A DNA stretch of 64,000 nt from Rhodococcus erythropolis NBRC 15567. Its GTDB lineage: Bacteria; Actinomycetota; Actinomycetes; Mycobacteriales; Mycobacteriaceae. Every line of letters starts with the position of its first letter. Position 1 is the stretch's first letter. The translations under genes were made by a program, and so were the position numbers. The stretch lies in NCBI RefSeq assembly GCF_001552595.1, contig NZ_BCRM01000009.1, forward strand, positions 62,001 through 126,000, given 5' to 3'. Of the stretch, positions 37,578-46,868 are shown one piece after another. The notes under the pieces are model-generated. The model ran no database searches. It saw only the letters and a program-made list of their open reading frames with translations, and was not told the origin of the DNA.

Positions 37578-39127
37578 GCAGAGTTCTGGCGTTGTGGTGC
37601 CCGGACTGGCCGGCGGTGGCAGCGGCAGCGCTTGCCGATCTTCCGGCCACACATCCCGTCGCGGTCACCTCGGGTAATCGGGTGATCGCATGTTCGGCGA
37701 CGGCTCGTGCGGAGGGAGTGCGACGAGGCCTGCGCCGACGCGAGTCGCAGGCTCGCTGCCCGGAACTGTATGTGGCGATGGCAGATCCGGAACGCGATGC
37801 AAGATTGTTCGAGCCGGTGGCCGCGGCCATCGACGCGGTGGCACCGGGCGTCGAGGTACTCCGTCCTGGTTTGTTGGTGCTCAGCGCGCGTGGTGTCAGT
37901 CGGTACTTCGGTTCTGAGGAAGCTGCGGCGGAACGATTGGTGGATCAGGCATCTGCTGCGGGTGTCGAGAGTCAGGTGGGGGTGGCAGATCAGCTGTCCA
38001 CGGCGGTCATTGCCGCGCGCCGGGCAGCGCTGGTGCCGCCGGGGGAGGGAGCACGGTTTCTGGCGCCGCTACCCATGCCGGAGTTGGCTGCCGAGCCCAG
38101 CCTGTCTGCACCGCATCGCGGGGAGTTGGTGGATCTGCTGCGTAGGCTCGGGATCAGAACCATCGGTGCTTTTGCGGATCTACCGGCAGTGGACGTCGCT
38201 TCGCGTTTCGGTGCCGATGCGGTGCTCGCGCATCGTGCGGCGCGCGGTGAACCCGAACGGCCACCGTCGGCGCGGACACTTCCGCCGGACCTGGAGGTGG
38301 AGCAGCATTACGATCCGTCGATCGAGCGGGTGGATGCCGCAGCGTTTGCCGGGCGCGCCTTGGCGAGTCTCCTGCACGACAAGTTGTCTGCTGCCGCGGT
38401 GGCGTGCACCCGTCTGTCGATTTCGGCCAGCACGGGTAACGGTGAAAATCTTTCTCGGACTTGGCGTTGCGCCGAACCTCTGACGCCGGAGGGAACGGCC
38501 GATCGAGTGCGATGGCAACTGGATGGCTGGCTCACCGGGCGCAGTGAGACCCGGCCAACCGCAGGCATAGCCGTGTTGCGTCTGGAACCGGTGGAGGTAG
38601 TCAGTGCCGGCGCTTTGCAGTTGGGGCTGTGGGGCGGTGTCGGCGACGAGGAGGAGCGAGCCAGGCGAGCATTGGTGCGCGTGCAGGGTCTTCTGGGTGG
38701 CGAATCGGTTCAGGTCGGTGTCCTGAGCGGAGGTCGAGGGCCCTTGGAGCGAATTACCTTGTTGCCCTTGGGTGACGAGCGGGTAGCTACCCATGATCCG
38801 ACAGCCCCGTGGCCGGGCCGTCTGCCACAGCCGTCTCCGGGGTCGATCTTCGTCGACAATCCCAAGGTGTGGCTGGGGGATGTGGCCGGTAACGCCGTGT
38901 ACGTCACTGAGCGCGGTGTCTTCAGTTCGCAGCCGGGAAGGCTGAAGTGGGGGAGCAAGGAATGGGCAGTGCAGGGGTGGGCCGGGCCCTGGCCGGTTGA
39001 CGAGCGATGGTGGGACGCTGCCTCGGCACGCACGGCGGCGCGGGCTCAGGTTCTGTTGGAGGAATCGCGTGCGCTGCTGATGATCTGTGAAGGCGGTGGA
39101 TGGTCGGTGGAGGGTGTGTACGAATGA
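37574..39127 (+). CDS. imuB: ImuB, inactive Y-family polymerase-like hub
   Basis: From the GTG at 37574 (overlapping the imuA' stop as GTGA) this is 517 residues. The N-half is DinB/UmuC-like ([14 protein letters not shown] at the start) but has Cys/Trp where the first catalytic acidic residue should be, and [12 protein letters not shown] lacks the second pair, so no polymerase activity is expected. In mycobacteria ImuB binds the beta clamp and recruits DnaE2 and ImuA' for damage-induced mutagenesis. dnaE2 is not in this window. Confidence 0.9.
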   Translation: MSRVLALWCPDWPAVAAAALADLPATHPVAVTSGNRVIACSATARAEGVRRGLRRRESQARCPELYVAMADPERDARLFEPVAAAIDAVAPGVEVLRPGLLVLSARGVSRYFGSEEAAAERLVDQASAAGVESQVGVADQLSTAVIAARRAALVPPGEGARFLAPLPMPELAAEPSLSAPHRGELVDLLRRLGIRTIGAFADLPAVDVASRFGADAVLAHRAARGEPERPPSARTLPPDLEVEQHYDPSIERVDAAAFAGRALASLLHDKLSAAAVACTRLSISASTGNGENLSRTWRCAEPLTPEGTADRVRWQLDGWLTGRSETRPTAGIAVLRLEPVEVVSAGALQLGLWGGVGDEEERARRALVRVQGLLGGESVQVGVLSGGRGPLERITLLPLGDERVATHDPTAPWPGRLPQPSPGSIFVDNPKVWLGDVAGNAVYVTERGVFSSQPGRLKWGSKEWAVQGWAGPWPVDERWWDAASARTAARAQVLLEESRALLMICEGGGWSVEGVYE

Positions 39128-39291
39128 GCTCGCAGGTATAGCCAGCTGTACCCGCCTGGTCGAGTCGACTGTACGAACAGTAGGGGCGTTGGCACCATCG
39201 TCATGCCGTCGCTCGGCTCCTAGCGTTGATGACATTCAAAAAGTAACCGTTGCAATGATTCTCACCGTTGCAACTCTTTACGAGGAGTGTC

Positions 39292-40137
39292 ATGGCAACG
39301 GCGGGTCGACCTGAAGTTTCCGGAACCGATCGACTTCACTACGAGCAGACGGAGCTGCACGACGCACAACTTCTGGCGTACGACGAGTCTGGCGAAGGCC
39401 GGATCGTGGAGGTGTTCGGCGATGTCGCCACAGCCGAGCACATCGTCATCTTCGTGCCTGGCAACGACAACGGATTGGGAAACTACTTCGACGAGAACCG
39501 TCCGACCGGACCACGAGCGAGCGGATGGACACTGGGAAGAATGCTCCGAACGCTCGGACCGGACGATCAAGTCGCGGTGATCGTGTGGGTCGGCTATAGG
39601 ACGCCGTGGGGATTTCTCGAGTCGTTCTCGCGGACACTCGCAGAACGCGGTGCGATCGATCTGGCGCGATTGACACACATCCTGCCGCGTTCGGCGCATG
39701 TCACGCTCATCGGACACAGCTACGGGGCCGTGGTGTGCGGACTCGCCCTCCCGTCGGCGCGAGTAGACGATTGTGTGGTGCTTGGTAGCCCGGGGATGGG
39801 GACCAGTTCTCGCGAAGACCTGTGCTTTGCCGGAAATCTCTGGGCCGCGCTGGGGCCGTCGGACTGGATTCGGTATTTCCCACGCGTGAAGATCGGTCGC
39901 CTCGGGCACGGCCCGTCTCCAGTTCGGGCGCAGCACGGAGCTGTTGTTTTCGACACCGGTGCCATTCGAGGGCATTGTGGATACTTCGCCGATGCAAGCG
40001 AGTCGCTGCGCAACATCGCGAGGATCGGGCTCGGTCGCTACGACGAGGTCACGCGGCCAGGGCAGTTGCCGCCTCGGCTGACAGCTTCAGCAATCCACGA
40101 GGACAGGTCTATCCTGGGAACTCGTGAGTGTCGCTAA
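39292..40137 (+). CDS. Alpha/beta hydrolase, DUF1023-like
   Basis: This 281-residue protein has the nucleophile elbow LIGHSYGAVVCG with Ser143, a preceding strand VIFVPGNDNGLGNY and a probable catalytic His near GHCGYF. The layout resembles DUF1023 proteins of actinobacteria. The ATG at 39292 follows GAGGAG. There is no signal peptide. The next gene overlaps by 14 bp, so two hydrolases are co-translated. Substrate unknown. Confidence 0.83.
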   Translation: MATAGRPEVSGTDRLHYEQTELHDAQLLAYDESGEGRIVEVFGDVATAEHIVIFVPGNDNGLGNYFDENRPTGPRASGWTLGRMLRTLGPDDQVAVIVWVGYRTPWGFLESFSRTLAERGAIDLARLTHILPRSAHVTLIGHSYGAVVCGLALPSARVDDCVVLGSPGMGTSSREDLCFAGNLWAALGPSDWIRYFPRVKIGRLGHGPSPVRAQHGAVVFDTGAIRGHCGYFADASESLRNIARIGLGRYDEVTRPGQLPPRLTASAIHEDRSILGTRECR

Positions 40138-40879
40138 CGTACGAAGTGCCGGCGGGGTCCAGATCAGCTACCGCGATTCCGGCTCGCATCCCAGTGTTGC
40201 CGATCTGCCTCCGGTAGTCCTCGTGCACGGAATGGGTGGCGACAGCGGTACCTGGGACAAGTTCGCGCGGACCTTGCGATCACGCAACCGGCGAGTTGTC
40301 TCGGTCGATCTTCGCGGCCACGGCCGGAGCGCTCGGGCGTCGTCGTATCTGTTCGACGAGTTCGCCGACGACGTCATGGACGTGTGTGATCATCTCGAAC
40401 TCGATCAGGTGGACCTCGTCGGCCATTCGCTCGGCGGGCACGCGGCGTCGTTGATCGCGCAGAAACGACCCACCGTGGTGCGGAAGTTGGTCATCGAGGA
40501 AGCACCGTTGCCGCTACGCGCAGGTGACGCAGAACAGGTATTCGCGAGGAAATTGCCGAGTGTGCCAGAACTGTGGCATGCAACAACAAGTTTGGTGCGG
40601 CATCCGCGAGCTGCGCTGACGTTCGATCGCTCGATGACGCGGTCCGCGCTCGAGCAGTTCCGCCGACCGGATCCGCAGTGGTGGGATCGGTTGCCGCTCA
40701 TCGAGGCTGACATGTTGTTCCTGCGTGGAGGTCTGGGCGGGATGGTGGATCCCGATCGCCTCGACGCTGTTGCCGCCACCGTCGCGCGCTGCGAATTGGT
40801 CTCGTTCCGTACCGGCCACAGTGTCCATCGCGACGGCCATCGCCAATTCGAATCCGTTGTGTTGCCGTTCATTTCCTGA
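40124..40879 (+). CDS. Alpha/beta hydrolase
   Basis: The 251-residue hydrolase_1-type protein has the oxyanion motif VLVHGMGGDSGTW, DLRGHGRS, the nucleophile elbow VGHSLGGHAAS with Ser102 and the C-terminal His in TGHSVHRDG. Its GTG start lies 14 bp inside the upstream hydrolase gene. This is an esterase- or lactonase-like fold; substrate unknown. Confidence 0.85.
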   Translation: MSVANVRSAGGVQISYRDSGSHPSVADLPPVVLVHGMGGDSGTWDKFARTLRSRNRRVVSVDLRGHGRSARASSYLFDEFADDVMDVCDHLELDQVDLVGHSLGGHAASLIAQKRPTVVRKLVIEEAPLPLRAGDAEQVFARKLPSVPELWHATTSLVRHPRAALTFDRSMTRSALEQFRRPDPQWWDRLPLIEADMLFLRGGLGGMVDPDRLDAVAATVARCELVSFRTGHSVHRDGHRQFESVVLPFIS

Positions 40880-40946
40880 AAGCGCAATACTCGATCAGTT
40901 CCAGCAGGAACCCATCCGCTACGCGTGCGGCACCGAATGTACTTCC

Positions 40947-41288
40947 ATGCATACCAACGGCAACGACTGGTCCGCACACGAATACGTCGACGCGGTAGCA
41001 CGATCCGTTCACGGTGAGACCGTCCGATGGCCGCAGGGACCGAGTATGGATGCGGTGATCGTTCTGCCAGTTCATGCCCGAAACCATCCGGGGAAGAATG
41101 CGGTTCTGCTCTGGAATCACGACTTCGGTTGGTCGTGGGGTGTCGAGGAGGCTGACGTGCGAAGGACGATTTCGATTGTCGACCCTCTCGGTATCGGCCG
41201 GACACCGGATCCGCTGCGCTGCGCGGATCGAGTCATCGAACTGATCAGCGCCGAGGCAGTTTGCTCGCGCATGTGTAGCGAACACTGA
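40947..41288 (+). CDS. Unrecognised 113-residue protein
   Basis: The frame has good coding character for this genome. The sequence is soluble, with KNAVLLWNHDFGWSWGVEEADVRRTI in the middle and a C-terminal helix (DPLRCADRVIELI). An antisense frame of similar length exists, but its Arg/His-rich translation looks like a shadow. The start at 40947 lacks a strong ribosome site. It may belong to the actinobacterial DUF6292-like group, though I am unsure. Confidence 0.55.
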   Translation: MHTNGNDWSAHEYVDAVARSVHGETVRWPQGPSMDAVIVLPVHARNHPGKNAVLLWNHDFGWSWGVEEADVRRTISIVDPLGIGRTPDPLRCADRVIELISAEAVCSRMCSEH

Positions 41289-41333
41289 TTCGGTCAACTC
41301 TGGGGCCACAACGCCTCCGAGAGGACGACGCCC

Positions 41334-42971
41334 GTGAACCCAGAGAACGTTCTTGCCTCGCACTGTCATTCATTGCCGCGCCGGACGTTCCTCGGTGGCG
41401 TCGGTGCTCTTGTCCTCGCCGGAGTGGCAGACGTGGCAACCGGCGCGGCGAGCGCGGCGCCGGCGAAAGCATCGCCCGCCGATCGGTTTCCGCAGAAACC
41501 CAACATCGTTGTCATCATCACCGATCAGGAGCGCCGGCCGATGTATTGGCCGCAGGGCTGGGCTGATCAGAATCTGCCCAACCGCAAGAGGATTGCCGAT
41601 CACGGGCTGACGTTCGACCAGGCAGTGTGCAATACCGCGATGTGCTCGCCCAGTCGTAGTACGTTCTTCACCGGCCTCTTTCCCGCGCAGCACGGGGTCA
41701 CCAGAACCCTCACCGAAGGCGGCACTGTCTCACCCACCGAGCCACAGTTGCAAGTCTCCGAGCAGAACATGGCAAAGCTGCTGGCGTCGGCCGGCTACAA
41801 CGTTCAGTACCGGGGGAAGTGGCATCTGAGCAAAGGCGTCGAGGGTGGAGATCCGACAAGTGACGATGTAGCGGGATTCGGCTTCGAAGGGTGGATTCCC
41901 CCCGACGCGGGTCAGGACACCAATCCGGACCACTTCGGTGGCGGGTGCGCCGACCATGATCGCCGTGTTGCCGAGGAGGCAGTCGATTTCCTCTCCGGAT
42001 CTGCGGTCACATCCGGGCAGCCTTGGGCGCTCATCGTCTCGTTCGTGAACCCACACGACGTCCTCGCGTACCCCCAGACCTGGAATGCGATGAACGGAAC
42101 GTGCGACAACTATGGATCGGACGCGCCAGGTGCCTTCGAGCAGGGGATCGACTTGCCGCCCACTTTCGACGAGATCCTGGCACTCAATCACAAACCGACA
42201 GCGCAGGTTCAGTCGGAATTGCTACTCGCAGCCGGGCTCGGGCCGCTGCTCGGGCCTGATCAGGCACGCAACTACATCAACTTCTACGCCTACATGCACA
42301 AGGTGGTCGACGAACACATCGGCAGCGTGCTCGACGCGATCGAAGCCACCCCGCAGATGCTCGACGACACGGTGATCGTACGGATGTCCGATCACGGAGA
42401 GATGGGGATGAGCCACGGAGGTTTGCGGCAGAAGGTGTTCAACGCCTACGAGGAAACGCTGCGCGTTCCACTGGTCATCAGCAACCCCCTGCTGTTTCCC
42501 GAACCCGTTCGCACAGACGCCTTGGCGTCGTTGATCGACGTGATGCCCACTCTCGCCACTCTCGCCCAAGCGCCAGCGCGTGAATCGTGGAACTTCTCGG
42601 GTACCGATCTGACACCGGTCATCATCGACGCTGCCGCCTACCCCCACGGTCCCAGCGCGCAGGTTCAGGACACGATTCTGTTCACCTACGACGATCAGAA
42701 TTGTGCGACGCCCGACGGTCAGAACATCGTCACGCAGCCCAATCACATCCGCTGCATCCGGGAGAGCCGGTGGAAGTACACGATGTACTTCGATCCTGCG
42801 GGAGTTGCTGCGCCGCAATACGAACTCTACGACTTACAAGCCGACCCCTTGGAACTGAACAATCTAGCCAATCCGCTCAATATCGGCTCGTATCGGCCGG
42901 ATCTGGCGGCTCAGATGAACGCCAAGCTCTTCGCAGTGATGGAGACCAAGGGCGTTTCTCTGAAGGAATAG
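41334..42971 (+). CDS. Tat-exported arylsulfatase-like sulfatase
   Basis: This 545-residue protein has a twin-arginine leader (LPRRTFLGGVGALVLAG). The sulfatase metal motif is NIVVIITDQERRPMYWP, and CSPSRSTFFTG follows with Cys104 as the formylglycine precursor (C-x-P-x-R). The second signature is near YRGKWHLSKG, and SDHGEMG gives the Asp/His metal ligands. A formylglycine-generating enzyme must act before export; none is in the window. Sulfate or phosphonate ester substrate unknown. GTG start at 41334. Confidence 0.9.
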   Translation: MNPENVLASHCHSLPRRTFLGGVGALVLAGVADVATGAASAAPAKASPADRFPQKPNIVVIITDQERRPMYWPQGWADQNLPNRKRIADHGLTFDQAVCNTAMCSPSRSTFFTGLFPAQHGVTRTLTEGGTVSPTEPQLQVSEQNMAKLLASAGYNVQYRGKWHLSKGVEGGDPTSDDVAGFGFEGWIPPDAGQDTNPDHFGGGCADHDRRVAEEAVDFLSGSAVTSGQPWALIVSFVNPHDVLAYPQTWNAMNGTCDNYGSDAPGAFEQGIDLPPTFDEILALNHKPTAQVQSELLLAAGLGPLLGPDQARNYINFYAYMHKVVDEHIGSVLDAIEATPQMLDDTVIVRMSDHGEMGMSHGGLRQKVFNAYEETLRVPLVISNPLLFPEPVRTDALASLIDVMPTLATLAQAPARESWNFSGTDLTPVIIDAAAYPHGPSAQVQDTILFTYDDQNCATPDGQNIVTQPNHIRCIRESRWKYTMYFDPAGVAAPQYELYDLQADPLELNNLANPLNIGSYRPDLAAQMNAKLFAVMETKGVSLKE

Positions 42972-43058
42972 ATCGAATTTCGCCAAAACTGATTCACGTT
43001 TCAGTTCTGCGGGCATGCTGATGGGGCATCTGTCTTCGGTTCGGGAAGAAGGAATGTC

Positions 43059-44015
43059 ATGACTGTCACCTCGCCGGGGCGAGAAGGTTTCAGTACTCTT
43101 CGGTCGGGAGGGTTGAACTGGGATTCGTTCCCACTCCGATTGTTCACCAAGGGAAATGCCAAATTCTGGAACCCAACCGACCTCGATTTTTCCCAGGACG
43201 CTCGTGACTGGCAGGAGCTGACCAGCGAGCAGCAGCGCAGCGCCACCTTCCTGTGCGCGCAGTTCATTGCCGGTGAAGAAGCCGTCACCGAAGACATTCA
43301 ACCGTTCATGAAAGCGATGTCGGCTGAGGGGCGATTCGGCGACGAGATGTACTTGACGCAGTTCTGTTTCGAGGAAGCCAAGCACACCCAGGTCTTTCGG
43401 CTGTGGATGGACGAAGTGGGATTGACCAGCGATCTGCATTCCTACGTCGCTGACAATCCGTACTACCGGCAACTGTTCTACGAGGAGTTGCCTTCGTCGC
43501 TACGCATTCTCGAGACGGATCCGAGTCCGGTCAACCAGGTGCGTGCCAGCGTCACGTACAACCACGTCATCGAGGGCAGTTTGGCTTTGACGGGCTACTA
43601 CGCCTGGCAGAAAGTCTGTGCGACGCGCGGAATCCTGCCTGGCATGCAGCAATTGGTGCGAAAGATCGGTGACGACGAGCGACGGCACATGGCTTGGGGG
43701 ACGTTCACCTGCCGAAGGCACGTAGCCGCCGACGATCACAACTGGGACGTCGTCCAGCAGCGGATGGGTGAACTCATGCCCATGGCACTCGGAATGATCA
43801 ACTGGGTCAACGATCAATTCGAGGTGCAGCCGTTCGGTTTGGACAATCAGGAGTTCCTCGAGTACGCCGCAGACCGTGCGCAGCGCCGACTTTCGGCGAT
43901 CGAGTCCGCGCGCGGGCGCGACGTCGCCGAGATCGACCTCGACTATTCGCCGGAGACCCTCGAGGAAAAGTTCGGGGCGGAAGATGCCGCTGCGATGAGT
44001 GAGGCGGCCAAATGA
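43059..44015 (+). CDS. R2-like ligand-binding oxidase (R2lox, Mn/Fe)
   Basis: The 318-residue ferritin-like protein carries metal ligands Glu73, Glu106, His109, Glu172, Glu207 and His210. It also has the R2lox-specific pair Val76 and Tyr167, which form the ether crosslink. Every position is +5 relative to M. tuberculosis R2lox (Rv0233) as I recall its numbering. These proteins hold a Mn/Fe cofactor and a fatty-acid-like ligand and are not ribonucleotide reductases, although often annotated nrdB/nrdF. The physiological substrate is unknown. Confidence 0.92.
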   Translation: MTVTSPGREGFSTLRSGGLNWDSFPLRLFTKGNAKFWNPTDLDFSQDARDWQELTSEQQRSATFLCAQFIAGEEAVTEDIQPFMKAMSAEGRFGDEMYLTQFCFEEAKHTQVFRLWMDEVGLTSDLHSYVADNPYYRQLFYEELPSSLRILETDPSPVNQVRASVTYNHVIEGSLALTGYYAWQKVCATRGILPGMQQLVRKIGDDERRHMAWGTFTCRRHVAADDHNWDVVQQRMGELMPMALGMINWVNDQFEVQPFGLDNQEFLEYAADRAQRRLSAIESARGRDVAEIDLDYSPETLEEKFGAEDAAAMSEAAK

Positions 44016-44024
44016 CAGCGAATT

Positions 44025-44663
44025 CTATTGGGGCCAAGCCGAGTTCTGGATGACCTCGACAAAATCGATGTGCCGAAATCCCGGCACAAAATGTTCGAGT
44101 ACGTCAGCGTTGACCGTCCCGAATGTACTTTCGGGACGGTGCTTGAAGCCTTCGGTGAAAGCCTTCAAGATCTGATTCTTGAAATCCGGGCGCGGGTGAG
44201 CCGCGGTGACGGCGTCAATGTCGGCCTGGTCGAGTTCGCTGTATCCGATTCCGAGTACGTCGGTCTCCACACCCGCTGTCACCAAGGCGATTTCGGGTTC
44301 CAATCGGGAGGGGATCTCGGGCGTCGTGTGCAGAGCGATGCCTTCCCACACTGTGCGGATGTCGGTTTCGTCGACTCCGTAGCCGGTGAGGAATCGCCGC
44401 GCTTCGTCGGCGCTGTCCAATTCGAAACGTGACGTACTGTCCCGGAATTTCGCGGTGAGCCCCAGGTCGTGGAACATGGCGCCGACGTAGAGCAATTCGG
44501 GGTCGGCCTGCAGACCCAGACGCGCTCCTTGAAGCGATCCGAAGAGGAAGACACGTCGCGAGTGGTGAAACAGTAACTCGGACGCCGTATCTCGTACCAG
44601 CTCGGTGGCGTCGGCAGCCATCTTCGAATCGGGGATTTTCACACCGGCAATGATCGTGGTCAT
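44025..44663 (-). CDS. HD-domain protein, cyanamide-hydratase family-like
   Basis: From the ATG at 44663 this is 212 residues. The HD motif MFHDLGLT (His65-Asp66) is preceded by a conserved His pair (LFHHSRRVFLFG) and followed by VWEGIALHTT, the layout of the cyanamide hydratase-like HD family. A single-metal hydration or hydrolysis of a nitrile-like small molecule is possible. It is divergent from a GlxA/AraC regulator, with 126 bp between, which probably senses the same compound. Confidence 0.82.
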   Translation of the reverse strand: MTTIIAGVKIPDSKMAADATELVRDTASELLFHHSRRVFLFGSLQGARLGLQADPELLYVGAMFHDLGLTAKFRDSTSRFELDSADEARRFLTGYGVDETDIRTVWEGIALHTTPEIPSRLEPEIALVTAGVETDVLGIGYSELDQADIDAVTAAHPRPDFKNQILKAFTEGFKHRPESTFGTVNADVLEHFVPGFRHIDFVEVIQNSAWPQ

Positions 44664-44789
44664 CGGTACCTGCTCTGCTCGTCGTTGCTGCGAATTTCTC
44701 GGTCTATCCCAGTGTCGGTCGAGCACGCCCGCGGGCGCACCCTGATCTCGGCCATACTGTCCACAGATCAGGACGAAGGAGAGCGCATC

Positions 44790-45746
44790 GTGACCGCAGT
44801 GCATCGAGTGGCCGTCCTGGTGTTCGACGGCGTCAAACTGCTCGACGTCGCAGGTCCGAGTGAGGTGTTCGCGGAAGCCAATCGCGGCGGGGCGAACTAC
44901 GAGTTGGTGATCTGCTCGGTAGGTGGACACGATGTCGACTCGTCGACCGGGATGCGCATTCCGGTCGACCGTGACGTTGTAGATTCCGGTTCTTTCGACA
45001 CATTGCTGGTCATGGGTGGAGACGTGTTCCCGTCGACGCCGGTGAGTCCGGAACTGCGCGAGGCAGCAAGCGATCTGGCGGAGCGTTCGGGCCGGGTTGC
45101 CTCGATCTGTACCGGGACATTCATTCTTGCGGCGAGTGGATTGCTCGACGGACGCCGCGCTACGACACATTGGCAACACACGGCAACGCTGGCGCGCGCC
45201 TATCCACAGATCACGGTGGTTCCTGACGCCATCTTCATTCAGGATGGCGCGGTGTTCTCGTCTGCGGGTGTGACCGCGGGCATCGACCTCGCGCTCGCAT
45301 TGCTCGAGCGTGATCATGGTGCAGAAATGGCTCGACGCGTCGCACAACTTCTGGTGGTATTTCTCCAGCGTCCAGGCGGACAGTCACAGTTTTCGCCCTC
45401 GCTCAGTGGGCCGAGGCCTCGGGTCCCTGCGCTGCGAGAAGTGGTCGACGCAGTCGCGGCCGATCCGGCGGGGGAGTATTCGGTCGAGCAACTGGCTGCC
45501 CTGGCGCACCTGAGCCCGCGTCATCTGACGAGGCTCTTTCGCGAAGAATTAGGGACGACGCCGGCCAAATACGTCGAGTTGATCCGTTTCGACTCTGCGA
45601 AGGCGCTCCTCGATGCCGGCCACTCGGTGACCGAAGCCGCGCAGTTGGCGGGATTCGGCAGTTCGGAATCCCTACGACGAGCATTTTCGACTCATCTCGG
45701 AATCTCGCCCCAGGTGTACCGTCGTCGGTTTCAAGCGTTCGGCTAG
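44790..45746 (+). CDS. GlxA-family AraC-type transcription regulator
   Basis: This 318-residue protein has an N-terminal DJ-1/PfpI domain (VAVLVFDGVKLLDVAGPSEV, nucleophile-like SICTGTFILAA) and a C-terminal AraC double helix-turn-helix (SVEQLAALAHLSPRHLTRLF, then VTEAAQLAGFGSSESLRRAF). The GTG at 44790 follows GAAGGAG. It probably controls the divergent HD-domain gene. The stop shares CTAG with the convergent hydrolase gene. Confidence 0.9.
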   Translation: MTAVHRVAVLVFDGVKLLDVAGPSEVFAEANRGGANYELVICSVGGHDVDSSTGMRIPVDRDVVDSGSFDTLLVMGGDVFPSTPVSPELREAASDLAERSGRVASICTGTFILAASGLLDGRRATTHWQHTATLARAYPQITVVPDAIFIQDGAVFSSAGVTAGIDLALALLERDHGAEMARRVAQLLVVFLQRPGGQSQFSPSLSGPRPRVPALREVVDAVAADPAGEYSVEQLAALAHLSPRHLTRLFREELGTTPAKYVELIRFDSAKALLDAGHSVTEAAQLAGFGSSESLRRAFSTHLGISPQVYRRRFQAFG

Positions 45747-46576
45747 GACTGACTTTCGTGCTTGCCTTGTGGCGGGCTCATGCCCTGCTTGTCGAGCCAG
45801 GCAAGGCTGTAATCGGCGATCTCACGCCAACCGTGGTCGATGGTCAGCGAGTGACCTCGGTCGCCGAATACCTTGTATTCGTTGATCGTCGGGGCCTTGG
45901 CGTACTTCTTGAACGAGCTGTCCGAACTGGCCTTCGGTACTGTGCGATCCTTACCGCCGCCGATCATCAGGAGGGGGCCGCGGCGGGCGTTGAAATCCAC
46001 TGCAGCGGGGCTGTGGGGCGCGAAGTTGGCGAGTGCTGCCTCGAACAACGGCCGTCCGGGGGCGGGAATTGCGTACTGCTCGAACAGGGCGTCGGACTCG
46101 TCCTGGGACACGGCGCTGGCGAAGGACTTGTGGAACGATTTTCTGTTGTGTGAGTAGGCCTTCCGGTAGTTGCCGGGGTTGGACAGGACAGGGAACACGC
46201 TTCCAAGCTGAACGAGAGGAAGTTTCAACACACCTTTGGGCTGAGCGGGGTCGATGGCAATTGCCGCGGTCGCCAACTTCTGGCCCAGCAGTTTCTGCGC
46301 GATCAAACCTCCGAACGAATGCCCGACCACGATCGGTGGTTCGTCGAGATCAGCGATCACCTTGGCGTAGTGGTCCGTCACGTCGTCGATGCCGTGTCCC
46401 GCGATGTCCTCCGGGTGTTCGCGCGTCTCACCCACCGTGGACGCATCCCCTGGCCATCCGGGTGCCATCGTGGAGTACCCCTGCGCGTTGAAAACCTGCG
46501 CCCAGGGATCCCACGTGGTCGGGTGCATCCAGAGTCCGTGGATGAACAGAACAGTCGGGTTGGACTTGGGCGACAT
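45743..46576 (-). CDS. Alpha/beta hydrolase
   Basis: The 277-residue protein has VLFIHGLWMHPTTWDPWAQ at the N-terminus, the nucleophile elbow VVGHSFGGLIAQ with Ser87, an Asp in GGGKDRTVP and the catalytic His in DRGHSLTID. This is a common actinobacterial lipase/esterase-like family. No signal peptide. Its 3' end overlaps that of the GlxA regulator gene by 4 bp. Confidence 0.87.
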   Translation of the reverse strand: MSPKSNPTVLFIHGLWMHPTTWDPWAQVFNAQGYSTMAPGWPGDASTVGETREHPEDIAGHGIDDVTDHYAKVIADLDEPPIVVGHSFGGLIAQKLLGQKLATAAIAIDPAQPKGVLKLPLVQLGSVFPVLSNPGNYRKAYSHNRKSFHKSFASAVSQDESDALFEQYAIPAPGRPLFEAALANFAPHSPAAVDFNARRGPLLMIGGGKDRTVPKASSDSSFKKYAKAPTINEYKVFGDRGHSLTIDHGWREIADYSLAWLDKQGMSPPQGKHESQS

Positions 46577-46670
46577 GCGCGCTCCCCGCTATCGGACCGA
46601 TGATCGATACGGGATGCCCGCTTTTTGCGGACTCATTCACCAGTGACCAGATCCTCGACAGAGGTCATTG

Positions 46671-46766
46671 TCACTCGTCCGTGATCAGGCGGTAAATGAC
46701 GTATATGGCAAACCATCCCATCGCGACCGATGCGAGAACAAATAGCACTTCGAAGAACATGACCAT
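46671..46766 (-). CDS. Single-helix membrane microprotein, 31 residues
   Basis: The peptide MVMFFEVLFVLASVAMGWFA continues with a short polar end (RLITDE) and is almost all one membrane helix. The ATG at 46766 has GAGG upstream; an in-frame ATG at 46814 would give 47 residues. It is divergent from a TetR gene, with a strong palindrome between them, which argues that it is a real, regulated gene. Function unknown. Confidence 0.65.
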   Translation of the reverse strand: MVMFFEVLFVLASVAMGWFAIYVIYRLITDE

Positions 46767-46811
46767 GTAAATCGCTGCCTCACTGGTTGAAGGAATCGTT
46801 CTAGTATCGAA

Positions 46812-46838
46812 CATATCGCAAGTAGTTGTTGCGATATG
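46812..46838. promoter_or_regulatory. TetR operator palindrome
   Basis: CATATCGCAA and TTGCGATATG are perfect 10-bp arms separated by 7 bases, 31 bp upstream of the TetR start and 46 bp upstream of the microprotein start. The geometry suits a TetR dimer controlling both directions. Confidence 0.8.
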
Positions 46839-46868
46839 ACGGGGTGTCGCGGTTGGCACAATGAGGCC

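Noticed and set aside
40869-41369. Minus-strand 166-codon alternative to the unknown gene at 40947-41288
   Set aside because: Arg/His/Pro-rich composition typical of a shadow; it also extends into the sulfatase signal sequence.
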